Source: Burkholderia guangdongensis
GTDB lineage: Bacteria; Pseudomonadota; Gammaproteobacteria; Burkholderiales; Burkholderiaceae
Assembly (NCBI RefSeq): GCF_013403875.1
Contig: NZ_JACBNX010000014.1
Coordinates: 83,550-147,549, forward strand
Length of the DNA: 64,000 nt
Direction of reading: 5' to 3'
Below, in pieces: positions 27,738-36,537 of the stretch (the first letter of the stretch is position 1; the number at the start of each line of letters is the position of its first letter). A program made the position numbers and the translations under genes. Below the pieces are notes generated by a model. That model was given only the letters and a program-made list of their open reading frames with translations. It was not told where the DNA came from and ran no database searches.

Positions 27738-28868
27738 TTGAAGCAAAAATACCTGGCCCTTTCCATCGCGGCAGGCCTGTGTGCCGCGACGCAGGCGCAC
27801 GCGCAATCGAGCGTGCAGCTCTACGGCCTCATCGACCTGAGCGCGCCGACCTACATCACGCACGCGGATGCGAACGGCAAGCACTATATCGGCATGGGCA
27901 ACTTCGGCGAGCCGTGGTTCAGCGGCAGCCGCTGGGGCCTGAAGGGCGCCGAGGACATCGGCGGCGGCACGAAGGTGATCTTCCGCCTCGAAAGCGAATT
28001 CCGCATGGCCGACGGCCAGATGGAAGACCCGGGCCAGATCTTCGACCGCGATTCGTGGGTGGGCATCGAGGACCAGACGTTCGGCAAGATCACGGCCGGC
28101 TTCCAGGATACGGTCGCGAAGGACACGTCGGGCATCTACGCCGATCCGTACGTCGCGACGAATCTGACGACCGAGGAAGGCGCGTACACGAACGCGAACA
28201 ACTTCAAGCAGCTGGTGTTCTACGCAGCGGGCCCGACCGGCACGCGCTCGACCAACAGCATCACGTGGAAGAAGCTGTTCAGCAACGGCCTGTACGCAGC
28301 GGCCGACTACCAGTTCAGCAACTCGACCGAGTTCGCGACCGGCTCGGGCTATCAGGCGGCGCTCGGCTACCACGGCGGCCCGTTCAACGTGGCAGGCTTC
28401 TACGACCACACGAACAACGGCGGCTACGTGGACCACACGTACTCGATCGGCGGTAACTACACGTACGCCGACCTGCTGACGTTCAAGACCGGCTACTTCC
28501 ACTACGACGGCGATCAGGGCTCGCTCGGCAAGCGTCACGACAACGCCTGGACGGTGTCGCTGAAGCTGAAGCCGCACGGCGCGCTCGACTACGAGCTCGG
28601 CTATCAGCAGATGCACACGAAGAATGCCGCGTACAACGTCGACGGCGACATTCCGAACGCGAACTCGGGCGCGTTCAGCCTGACGAGCGGCGTCGGCAAC
28701 GGCTACAAGGAAACGCTGTACGGCTCGGTGTTCTATCACCTGTCGAAGCGCACCGAAGTGTATCTGGCCGGCGACTACATGCGTCTGCACGGCGGCTACA
28801 CGGTCGCGACGACGTTCGGCGCGAAGAACCAGCTCGAGCTGACCTCGGGTATCCGTACCCGCTTCTGA
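27738..28868 (+). CDS. Gram-negative general porin (Burkholderia Porin_4 type)
   Basis: Trimeric 16-strand outer-membrane porin. 376 residues beginning with a TTG start at 27738, which has a good CAGAGGAG site eight bases upstream; the next Met is inside the barrel. The signal peptide ends at THAHA-like QAHAQS, followed by SVQLYGLIDLSAPTY and SRWGLKGAEDIGGGTKVIFR, both canonical. The last residue is Phe (IRTRF), the BAM signal. Its position next to a TctDE-like system and an importer suggests coordinated uptake of one class of nutrient. Confidence 0.95.
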   Translation: MKQKYLALSIAAGLCAATQAHAQSSVQLYGLIDLSAPTYITHADANGKHYIGMGNFGEPWFSGSRWGLKGAEDIGGGTKVIFRLESEFRMADGQMEDPGQIFDRDSWVGIEDQTFGKITAGFQDTVAKDTSGIYADPYVATNLTTEEGAYTNANNFKQLVFYAAGPTGTRSTNSITWKKLFSNGLYAAADYQFSNSTEFATGSGYQAALGYHGGPFNVAGFYDHTNNGGYVDHTYSIGGNYTYADLLTFKTGYFHYDGDQGSLGKRHDNAWTVSLKLKPHGALDYELGYQQMHTKNAAYNVDGDIPNANSGAFSLTSGVGNGYKETLYGSVFYHLSKRTEVYLAGDYMRLHGGYTVATTFGAKNQLELTSGIRTRF

Positions 28869-28951
28869 TGCAGGTTGCGGCGCGCGCGCGGCGACGTGCG
28901 CGCACCGCGCCTCAATCCCGTTTCTTCGGGGGTTTCTCCCATCTCCAATTC

Positions 28952-28989
28952 GGCACGCCTGCGCTTTGCGCTTGCGTGCCCTTTTTTTT
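28952..28989 (+). terminator. Strong intrinsic terminator after the porin
   Basis: Perfect stem GGCACGC (28952-28958) / GCGTGCC (28974-28980) with an inner GCGC-TTT-GCGC hairpin, followed by C and eight T (28982-28989). The best intrinsic terminator on the plus strand in this part of the window. Confidence 0.85.
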
Positions 28990-29145
28990 GTTCGCGCGAC
29001 GCGCGCCGACGGTTCCGCGTCCACCGCTTGACCTGCGCCCCCCGTATCGATAGCGTTTCGGCTTCGCTCGACGCGGCCAGGCCGCCGCGGCGGCGCCGGC
29101 GCCCGATTTCCGGGCGCGGCGCCCGGGCACCGATGGAACAGGACG

Positions 29146-31182
29146 ATGCAGAAACTCGATGCGGCCAGCCCGCAGGCGTCGTCGACGGATTTCGCCGCCG
29201 ACAACGTCGCGCGCCTCGCGGCGCTTTTCCCCGAACTCGTGACCGAGGGGCCGAACGGCGCCTCGATCGACGTCGACGCGCTGAAGACGCTCGTCGGCGA
29301 GCGCACCGTCGGCGACGCCGACGAAAAATACGGATTCCACTGGCATGGCAAGCGCCGCGCGCGGCAGGCGGCGCTGACGCCGTCGACCGGCACGCTGCGG
29401 CCCTGCCCCGCCGACAGCGTCGCGTGGGACGACACGCGCCATCTGATGATCGAGGGCGACAACCTCGACGTGATGAAGCTGCTGCACAAGAGCTACGCGG
29501 GCAAGGTGAAGCTCGCGTATTTCGATCCGCCATACAACACCGGCAGCGATTTCGTCTATCCGGACGACTTCAGCGACAGCATCCGCCATTACCTGTCGAT
29601 CACCGGCCAGGCCGACGACGGCGTGAAGCGCGGCACGAACACCGAGGCGAACGGCCGGTTCCATACCGACTGGCTGAACATGATCTATCCGCGCCTGAAG
29701 CTCGCGCACGCGCTGCTCGCCGACGACGGCGTGCTCGCGGTGCACATCGACGAGCACGAGGTGCACGCGCTCGTACTGATCCTGCGCGAGATCTTCGGCG
29801 AGGAGAACGAGCTCGGCGTCGCGGTGTGGGACAAGCGCAATCCGAAGGGCGACGCGCGCGGGCTCGCGTATCAGCACGAATCGCTGGTGCTGTTCGCGCG
29901 CGACGCGCAAACGCTGTACGAGCGCGCGCCGCTGAAGCGCCCGAAGCGCAACGCGCAGCGGATGCTCGACGCCGCGCGGGACGCGCTGCGCAAGAGCGCG
30001 ACGCCCGCCGACGCCGCGCAGACGTACCGCGCGTGGGTGAAGGCGCAGACCGGGCTGTCCGGCGGCGAGGCGATGTACGACCGGCTGTCGGCCGACGGGC
30101 GCGCGTACCGGCTCGTGTCGATGGCGTGGCCGAACAAGAAGAAGGCGCCGGACGAATACTTCGTTCCGCTGATTCATCCGGTCACGCAACGACCGTGCCC
30201 GGTGCCGGAGCGCGGCTGGCGCAATCCGCCGGCGACGATGGCTTCGCTGCTCGAGCGCGGGCTGATCGAGTTCGGCGCGGACGACACCACGCAGCCGCAG
30301 CGGATCTATTACCTCGACGAGAACATGCACGAGAACGTGCCGTCGGTGCTGCCGTTCGGCGGCTCCGACGATGCGCTGCTGAAGGCGCTCGGCGTGCCGT
30401 TCGAGCAGCCGAAGCCGGTCGAGTTCGCGCAATCGGTGATCGGCTGGTGCACGAGCGGTGACGACATCGTGCTCGACTGCTTCGCCGGCTCCGGCTCGAC
30501 CGGGCACGCGGTGATGGCGCTGAACGCGGCCGACGGCGGGCGCCGCCGCTACGTGCTCGTGCAGCTGCCGGAGCCGCTCGACACGCACGACAAGGCGCAG
30601 CACGCGGCCGCCGAATTCTGCAGGAAGCTGAAGAAGCCCGCGACGCTCGCGGAGCTGACGAAGGAGCGCCTGCGCCGCGCCGCGCAGCAGATCGCGCGCG
30701 ACTATCCGGAAAGCACCGGCGATCTCGGCTTTCGCGCGTACCGGCTCGATTCGACGAACGTGATCGAATGGGATCCGCGCCGCGACGATCTCGATCACGC
30801 GCTGTTCGCGTCGATCGAGCACATCAAGATGGGCCGCACCGACGACGATCTGATCGTCGAACTGATGCTGAAGCTCGGCCTCGATCTGTGCACGCCGGTC
30901 GCGCGCCACGCGGTGGCCGGCAAGGCCGTGCATGCGATCGGCACGTCGATCGTCGCGTGCTTCGACGCGCGGATCACCCGCGACGACGCCGAGCCGCTCG
31001 CCGAAGGGATCGTCGCGCTGCTCGACACGATCGGCGCCGTCGGCAGCATCGGCTCCATCGGCACAACGCGCGGCGACGCGACATGCCTGTTCCGTGACAC
31101 CGGCTTCGTCGACGACGTCGCGAAGCTGAACCTCGCCGTGCTGCTCGAGCAGCGCGGCGTGAAGCGCGTGCGGAGTCTCTGA
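29146..31182 (+). CDS. Type III restriction-modification methyltransferase (Mod)
   Basis: DNA adenine-N6 methyltransferase that sets the sequence specificity of a type III system. 678 residues, beta-class motif order: motif IV DPPYNTGSDF at residue 127, target-recognition region in the middle, then the AdoMet motif DCFAGSGSTGH near residue 445. The N-terminal FHWHGKRRARQAALTPS is typical of Mod. The GAAAAATACGGATTCCAC (YGFHW) and EGDNLDVMKLL sequences are canonical. Stop and res start share one base (TGATG). No simple-sequence repeat that would allow phase variation is seen. Confidence 0.95.
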   Translation: MQKLDAASPQASSTDFAADNVARLAALFPELVTEGPNGASIDVDALKTLVGERTVGDADEKYGFHWHGKRRARQAALTPSTGTLRPCPADSVAWDDTRHLMIEGDNLDVMKLLHKSYAGKVKLAYFDPPYNTGSDFVYPDDFSDSIRHYLSITGQADDGVKRGTNTEANGRFHTDWLNMIYPRLKLAHALLADDGVLAVHIDEHEVHALVLILREIFGEENELGVAVWDKRNPKGDARGLAYQHESLVLFARDAQTLYERAPLKRPKRNAQRMLDAARDALRKSATPADAAQTYRAWVKAQTGLSGGEAMYDRLSADGRAYRLVSMAWPNKKKAPDEYFVPLIHPVTQRPCPVPERGWRNPPATMASLLERGLIEFGADDTTQPQRIYYLDENMHENVPSVLPFGGSDDALLKALGVPFEQPKPVEFAQSVIGWCTSGDDIVLDCFAGSGSTGHAVMALNAADGGRRRYVLVQLPEPLDTHDKAQHAAAEFCRKLKKPATLAELTKERLRRAAQQIARDYPESTGDLGFRAYRLDSTNVIEWDPRRDDLDHALFASIEHIKMGRTDDDLIVELMLKLGLDLCTPVARHAVAGKAVHAIGTSIVACFDARITRDDAEPLAEGIVALLDTIGAVGSIGSIGTTRGDATCLFRDTGFVDDVAKLNLAVLLEQRGVKRVRSL

Positions 31183-34100
31183 TGCGTCTGCACTTCGAAG
31201 CCGACCTCGACTACCAGCGCGACGCGATCGAGGCGGTCTGCGATCTATTCCGCGGCCAGGAGGCGTGCGACGGCGAATTCAGCGTGGTCGCGCGCGGCAC
31301 GCACGCCGATCCGGCGAGCCCGCAGCGCGCGCTCGGGATCGGCGCGTCCGGGCTCGGGATCGGCAACCGGCTGTCGATCACCGCCGACGCGCTCGCGCAG
31401 AACCTCGCCGACATCCAGCTGCGCGGCGGCCTGCCGCCGTCCGGCGCGCTGACGTCGCACGACTTCACGGTCGAGATGGAGACCGGCACCGGCAAGACTT
31501 ACGTGTATCTGCGCACGATCTTCGAGCTGAACCGCCGCTACGGCTTCACGAAATTCGTGATCGTCGTGCCGTCGGTCGCGATCAAGGAAGGCGTGTACAA
31601 GATGCTGCAGATGACCGGGCAGCATTTCCGCGAGTTGTACGCGGGCGTGCCGTTCGACGCCTTCCTGTACGACTCCGCGAAACTCGGCCAGGTGCGGAAC
31701 TTCGCGGCGAGCGCGACGATCCAGGTGATGGTCGTGACCGTCGCCGCGATCAACAAGAAGGACGTGAACAACCTGTACAAGGACAGCGAGAAGACCGGCG
31801 GCGAGAAGCCGATCGATCTGATTCGCGCGACGCGGCCGATCGTGATCGTCGACGAGCCGCAGAGCGTCGACGGCGGTCTCGAGGGCCGCGGCAAGGAAGC
31901 GCTCGCCGCGATGCGGCCGCTCTGCACGCTGCGCTACTCGGCGACGCACGTCGACCGGCATCACATGGTCTACCGGCTCGACGCGGTCGACGCGTACGAG
32001 CGCAAGCTCGTCAAGCAGATCGAGATCGCGTCGGCGTCCGTCGAGGACGCGCACAACCTGCCGTACGTGCGGCTCGTCTCGGTGTCGAACCGGCGCGGCG
32101 CGATCGCCGCGCGCGTCGAGCTCGACGTCGCGGCCGGCGGCGGAGTGAAGCGTCAGGCGGTCGCGGTCGCCGACGGCGACGATCTCGAGCGCGTGACGCA
32201 GCGCGCGCTGTACGCGGGGCTGCGGATCGGCGAGATCCACGCGGCGAAGGGCGCCGAGTACATGGAGCTGCGCGATGCCGGCGGCGAAACGTTTCTTTCG
32301 CTAGGCGAAGCGTACGGCGACATCGACACGCTCGCGGTGCAGCGCGAGATGATCCGCCGCACGATCCGCGAGCATCTCGACAAGGAGCTGCGGCTGCACG
32401 CGCGCGGCGTGAAGGTGCTGTCGCTGTTCTTCGTCGATTCGGTCGACCGGTACCGCCGCTACGATTCGCACGGCACGCCGGTGAAGGGCGATTACGCGCG
32501 GATCTTCGAGGAGGAATACGCGCGCGCGGCGAAGCTGCCCGCGTATCGCGCGCTGTTCGACGGCGCCGATGCCGTGCATGGTGGGCACGGGGAGCACGGG
32601 GAGCACGATGCGGCCGGCGTGCACGACGGCTACTTCTCGATCGACCGCAAGGGCGGCTGGACCGATACGAGCGAAGGCAGCGCGGGCAGCCGCGAGAACG
32701 CGGAGCGCGCGTACAGCCTGATCATGCGCGAGAAGGAAGCGCTGCTGTCGTTCGATACGCCGTTGCGCTTCATCTTCTCGCATTCGGCGCTGAAGGAAGG
32801 CTGGGACAATCCGAACGTGTTCCAGATCTGCACGCTGCGCGACGTCCAGACCGAGCGCGAGCGGCGTCAGACGCTCGGCCGCGGCTTGCGTCTCGCGGTC
32901 GACCAGCGCGGCGAACGGGTGCGCGACGCCGGCGTGAACACGCTCACCGTGATCGCGACCGAACCGTACGAGCGCTTCGCGGAGAGCCTGCAGAAGGAGA
33001 TCGAGGCCGATACGGGGATTCGCTTCGGCGTCGTCGGCGAGCATCAGTTCGCGGCGCTCGCAGTGCGGGAGGCGGACGGGCCCGCGCATCCGCTCGGGAT
33101 CGAGCTGTCGCGCGTGCTGTGGACGCATCTGCGCGCGCAGGGCTACATCGACGCGCAGGGCAAGGTGCTCGACGCGCTGAAGGGCGCGCTGCGGCGCGGC
33201 GTGCTCGCGCTGCCGGATGCGTTCGAGATGCTGCGCGCGCAGATCGTCGCGACGCTGCGCAAGCTGTGCGGCCGCTTCGAGATCCACAACGCGGACGAGC
33301 GGCGCGCGATCGCGCTGCGCCACGACGCGTCGGGCAAGGCGGTGTATCTCGGCGACGATTTTCGGGCGCTGTGGGACCGGATCAAGCATCGGACCGTGTA
33401 CCACGTGCAGTTCGACAACGCGAAGCTCGTGCGCGATTGCACGGCCGCGTTGCGCGACGCGCCCGACGTCGCGCGTGCGCGGCTTCAATGGCGCAAGGCC
33501 GAGATCGACGTCGGTCGCGCGGGCGTCGACGCGATCGAAATGACGGGCGCGGGGATCGTGCTGATCGACGAGGGTGAACTGCTGCTGCCGGACCTGCTCA
33601 CCGAGCTGCAGGACCGCACGCAACTCACGCGGCGCTCGCTCGCGACGATTCTGGCCGACAGCGGGCGGCTCGACGATTTCCGTCGGAATCCTCAGCAGTT
33701 CATCGCGCTCGCGGCGGATGCGATCAATCGCTGCAAGCGGCTCGCGCTCGTCGACGGAATCGAATACCGGAAGCTCGGCGACCGGCACGTCCATGCGCTC
33801 GAATCGTTCGGCGACGCGACGCTGACCGGCTATCTGCGCGATCTGCGGACCGACGCGCGCAAGTCGATCCACGACGCGATCGTCTGCGGGTCGGAGGCCG
33901 AGCGCGCGTTCGCCGACGCGCTCGAGCGGCACGACGACGTGAAGCTCTACGCGAAGCTGCCCGGCTGGTTCAGGGTGCCGACGCCGCTCGGCGGCTATAC
34001 GCCGGACTGGGCGGTGCTGATCGAGCGCGGCGGCGACGCGAGGCTGTATTTCGTCGTCGAGACGAAGCGCGGCCGGGGCGATGGCGAGTTGAGCGAGCAC

Positions 34101-34217
34101 GAGCGTGCGAAGCTCGCGTGCGGGGACGCGCATTTTCGGGCGCTGGCGGATGGGGAGAGTTCGGCACGGTATGTGCGGGCGCATGCGCTGGACGACGTGA
34201 TCGGGAAAATCGGATGA
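31182..34217 (+). CDS. Type III restriction endonuclease (Res)
   Basis: ATP-dependent restriction subunit, 1011 residues. Superfamily 2 helicase with Walker A TGTGKT (residues 101-106), Walker B-type DEPQ (224-227), motif VI-like RRQTLGRGLRLAV, and a C-terminal PD-(D/E)XK nuclease with Asp near residue 943 and ETK (960-962). All catalytic residues are in place, so the system looks functional. A duplicated GGGGAGCAC nonamer (32590-32610) encodes GEHGEH in a hydrophilic loop; being in frame it changes only loop length. Start overlaps the mod stop by one base. Confidence 0.95.
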   Translation: MRLHFEADLDYQRDAIEAVCDLFRGQEACDGEFSVVARGTHADPASPQRALGIGASGLGIGNRLSITADALAQNLADIQLRGGLPPSGALTSHDFTVEMETGTGKTYVYLRTIFELNRRYGFTKFVIVVPSVAIKEGVYKMLQMTGQHFRELYAGVPFDAFLYDSAKLGQVRNFAASATIQVMVVTVAAINKKDVNNLYKDSEKTGGEKPIDLIRATRPIVIVDEPQSVDGGLEGRGKEALAAMRPLCTLRYSATHVDRHHMVYRLDAVDAYERKLVKQIEIASASVEDAHNLPYVRLVSVSNRRGAIAARVELDVAAGGGVKRQAVAVADGDDLERVTQRALYAGLRIGEIHAAKGAEYMELRDAGGETFLSLGEAYGDIDTLAVQREMIRRTIREHLDKELRLHARGVKVLSLFFVDSVDRYRRYDSHGTPVKGDYARIFEEEYARAAKLPAYRALFDGADAVHGGHGEHGEHDAAGVHDGYFSIDRKGGWTDTSEGSAGSRENAERAYSLIMREKEALLSFDTPLRFIFSHSALKEGWDNPNVFQICTLRDVQTERERRQTLGRGLRLAVDQRGERVRDAGVNTLTVIATEPYERFAESLQKEIEADTGIRFGVVGEHQFAALAVREADGPAHPLGIELSRVLWTHLRAQGYIDAQGKVLDALKGALRRGVLALPDAFEMLRAQIVATLRKLCGRFEIHNADERRAIALRHDASGKAVYLGDDFRALWDRIKHRTVYHVQFDNAKLVRDCTAALRDAPDVARARLQWRKAEIDVGRAGVDAIEMTGAGIVLIDEGELLLPDLLTELQDRTQLTRRSLATILADSGRLDDFRRNPQQFIALAADAINRCKRLALVDGIEYRKLGDRHVHALESFGDATLTGYLRDLRTDARKSIHDAIVCGSEAERAFADALERHDDVKLYAKLPGWFRVPTPLGGYTPDWAVLIERGGDARLYFVVETKRGRGDGELSEHERAKLACGDAHFRALADGESSARYVRAHALDDVIGKIG

Positions 34218-34327
34218 GATGCGACTTCGCGTCCTGGTGAGGCGTATGTCGCATCGCGCTTTTCGTTAAGCGGCTACTTGCGCGCGCAAGCATCGTCAGG
34301 CCGGTATTTGCCGCCCGGTTACGCTTG

Positions 34328-34351
34328 GTTGCAAATTCAAGACTTTGCAAC
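34328..34351. promoter_or_regulatory. Inverted repeat upstream of the DUF4382 lipoprotein gene
   Basis: Perfect 8-base inverted repeat GTTGCAAA (34328-34335) / TTTGCAAC (34344-34351) with an 8-base spacer, 59 bases upstream of the start codon. The length and spacing suit a dimeric regulator. The regulator is unknown. Confidence 0.5.
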
Positions 34352-34409
34352 TTCCGCCAAAAGCTATGCTCCGGGCACGAATATCAAAACGTCGAAGATA
34401 GGAGACGTC

Positions 34410-35573
34410 ATGAACAAATTGCTCGGCGCGCTGACCTGCGCATGCGTCGCATCGCTCGCGCTCGTCGGGTGCGGCGGTGGAGACGGCGGAAGCGGCGCGG
34501 CACAAACCGGTACCCTGCGGGTTCAAATGACGGACGCACCGTCGTGCGGTTTCGATCACATCTACGTGACCGTGTCGCAGGTGCGCGTGAACGCGAGCGC
34601 ACAGGCGGGCGACAACGACGCCGGCTGGTCGACGCTCACGCTGCCGTCTCCGCAGAAGCTCGACCTGCTGTCGCTGACCAACGGCGTGCTCGCCGACCTC
34701 GGTGACACGGCGCTGCCAGCCGGCCAGTATCAACAGGTCCGCCTCGTGCTCGCGCAGAACCAGGGCAACACGCTCGCGAATTCGGTCGTGCCGACGGGCG
34801 GAACCGAACAGCCGCTCGCGACGCCGAGCGCGACGCAAAGCGGCTACAAGATCATCTCGCCATTCACCGTGCAGGCGAACACGCTCGTCGATCTCGTGCT
34901 CGACTTCAACGCGTGCAAGTCGATCGTCCAGCAAGGCAACGGCGGCTACTCGCTGAAGCCCGTCGTGACCGCGACGCCGACCGTCGTGAGCGGCGAGATC
35001 TCCGGCTATGTCGCGCCGGCCGAGGCGGGCGCAACGGTCTTTGCCGAGCAGAACGGCAAGGTCGTCACGGGCACGATCGCGGATAGCTCCGGCAAGTTCG
35101 TGCTGTCGCCGCTCGTGCAGAGCTCGACGCAAGGCAACTACGACGTCGTGATCGTGCAGAACGATTTCTCGTCGGGCATCGTCCGCTCGGTGCCGGTGGT
35201 CGTGAATTCGAATACGGCCGTGTCGACGTCGAGCGCGCCGATCGTGCTGCCCGCGTCCGCGCCGGACACGGTGGTCGGCGGCACGGTCACGCCGAGCGCC
35301 GATGCACTGGTGCGCGCGCTGCAGACGATCAATGGCAATCCGTATGAAATCGCGTCGGTCAACGCGAACCTCGATACCGGCGCCTACTCGCTGCCGGTGC
35401 CGCCCGCGACGCCATACGTCGGCACGTACACCGGGGCGCTGCCGGTCGCGCTCACCGCCGCGCCGAGCTCGGCCGCGCAGTATACGATCGAGGCCGACGC
35501 AGCGTCGGGCGCGACGCAATCGACCGGCGTCAACGCATCGACGAGCCAGACGAACGTCAATTTCAGCTTCTGA
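34410..35573 (+). CDS. DUF4382 domain lipoprotein
   Basis: Probable outer-membrane or periplasmic lipoprotein of 387 residues. Signal peptide with lipobox ALVGC followed by a Gly/Asp-rich linker (GGGDGGSG), then the DUF4382 domain with LRVQMTDAPSCGFDHIYVTV and LPAGQYQQVRLVL. A second, carboxypeptidase-regulatory-like beta domain follows (GYVAPAEAGATVFAEQNG). The start has TAGGAGAC upstream. Function is unknown for this family. Confidence 0.88.
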   Translation: MNKLLGALTCACVASLALVGCGGGDGGSGAAQTGTLRVQMTDAPSCGFDHIYVTVSQVRVNASAQAGDNDAGWSTLTLPSPQKLDLLSLTNGVLADLGDTALPAGQYQQVRLVLAQNQGNTLANSVVPTGGTEQPLATPSATQSGYKIISPFTVQANTLVDLVLDFNACKSIVQQGNGGYSLKPVVTATPTVVSGEISGYVAPAEAGATVFAEQNGKVVTGTIADSSGKFVLSPLVQSSTQGNYDVVIVQNDFSSGIVRSVPVVVNSNTAVSTSSAPIVLPASAPDTVVGGTVTPSADALVRALQTINGNPYEIASVNANLDTGAYSLPVPPATPYVGTYTGALPVALTAAPSSAAQYTIEADAASGATQSTGVNASTSQTNVNFSF

Positions 35574-35643
35574 TCCGACGGATCAGTTGCGTGAATCCGG
35601 GAAGGGCCGTGCATGGCCCCTCCCGATCTACCCGGAGAACGAA

Positions 35644-35799
35644 GTGAAGAAAGGGGTGATTGCACTGCTGGTCGCGGCCGGCATGTTGAGCGGATGCGTC
35701 GCGTATGTGCCGGCGGCGCCGGGCGTCGTCGTCGTGCCGCAGGGCGGTCCGGGCAACGGCTTCTGTCCGCCCGGACAGGCGAAGAAGGGCAACTGCTGA
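35644..35799 (+). CDS. Small lipoprotein
   Basis: 51-residue protein with a GTG start at 35644 behind CGGAGAACG. Signal peptide KKGVIALLVAAGMLSGC ends in a lipobox LSGC; the mature part is short and Pro/Gly-rich with two further Cys (FCPPGQAKKGNC). Similar small lipoproteins are common in Burkholderia; function unknown. It is followed by a strong terminator. Confidence 0.78.
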   Translation: MKKGVIALLVAAGMLSGCVAYVPAAPGVVVVPQGGPGNGFCPPGQAKKGNC

Positions 35800-35843
35800 A
35801 ACGACTGGCCGCGCGAAGCGAACACGTTCCGACTGCCGAAACC

Positions 35844-35877
35844 AAAACCCCCATGCCGTTTCCAGCATGGGGGTTTT
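35844..35877. terminator. Bidirectional intrinsic terminator
   Basis: Perfect 13-base stem AAAACCCCCATGC / GCATGGGGGTTTT with an 8-base loop, flanked by A on one side and T on the other. It serves the small lipoprotein gene and the convergent Gly-rich gene. Confidence 0.9.
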
Positions 35878-35904
35878 GCTATCAGCGGACGCGCGCGACG
35901 CCGC

Positions 35905-36333
35905 TCAGTGATGGTCGATCGACGTGTCGCTGTCCGTCGTATGCCGGACCGGGAGGGTCGTCGCGCGCGTGTGATGCGTGTGCGCGTGCCCATGCCGTCC
36001 GTGATGATGGCCGAGCCCCGGCCGCGCGCCCGCGCGGTCCGCGATCGCGTCCGAGCGGTCGGTTGCGCGCGCGAGGCCCTTGTCGCGGTCGGCGGACTTG
36101 ACGCCGTTCGAATTGCTCTCGGCCGACGCGCTCGTGTGGCCGCCAGCATCGCCGCCCGCTCCGCCCATGCCGCCACCGCCCGCGCCGTGGCCGCCGCCCC
36201 CGCCATTACCGCCGCCGTTGCCGCCGCCCCCGCCATTACCGCCGCCGTTGCCGCCGCCGGCCGCAAAAGCCGATGCCGCACCGAGCGCGAAAAGTGCCGC
36301 CGCAAATGCACTAACGTAGCGCTGCTTGTTCAT
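35905..36333 (-). CDS. Gly-rich secreted protein with a His-rich tail
   Basis: 142-residue exported protein. Signal peptide AAALFALGAASAFAA, then a Gly/Asn-rich tract (repeats of GGGNGGGN and GGGGH), an acidic/basic segment and a His-rich tail (LGHHHGRHGHAHTHH). The ATG at 36333 has CAAGGAGCAAG upstream on its strand (GGAGC). Composition and secretion are clear, function is not; the His-rich tail next to metal-efflux genes could bind nickel, cobalt or copper. Confidence 0.72.
   Translation of the reverse strand: MNKQRYVSAFAAALFALGAASAFAAGGGNGGGNGGGGGNGGGNGGGGGHGAGGGGMGGAGGDAGGHTSASAESNSNGVKSADRDKGLARATDRSDAIADRAGARPGLGHHHGRHGHAHTHHTRATTLPVRHTTDSDTSIDHH
36191..36250. repeat. Perfect 30-bp tandem duplication in the Gly-rich gene
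   Basis: The 30-base unit at 36191-36220 is repeated exactly at 36221-36250. It codes in frame for ten Gly/Asn residues, so copy number would change only tract length. Confidence 0.9.
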
Positions 36334-36507
36334 CTTCTTGCTCCTTCGAGCGCATTGAGGTGCTTGCATTGTACGAATGCGCGGCGCAGCCACTGCGCCG
36401 CGTTGTAAATATTCGTAACACCATCGAATTGCCCTATTCTTCCGAAGAATTCGCGTTAAAAGCCTCTCGGCGCGAGCGGGCTTTCGTTCCGCATTCTCGC
36501 GTCGATG

Positions 36508-36531
36508 TATCCTATCCCCCCCGATAGGATA
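36508..36531. promoter_or_regulatory. RcnR/CsoR-type operator with C6 core
   Basis: Perfect 9-base inverted repeat TATCCTATC (36508-36516) / GATAGGATA (36523-36531) around CCCCCC (GGGGGG on the other strand). A G-tract flanked by inverted repeats is the known operator design of RcnR and related CsoR-family repressors. The right arm contains AGGA, the likely ribosome site for the repressor gene seven bases later. Confidence 0.8.
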
Positions 36532-36537
36532 TGAACC

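Noticed and set aside
32583..32612. Repeat in res as a phase-variation tract
   Set aside because: The unit is nine bases and only duplicated, so changes stay in frame; it cannot switch the gene off.
36145..36260. CRISPR-like array in the repeated GGC/CCG region
   Set aside because: It is a 30-base in-frame duplication coding Gly/Asn without unique spacers.
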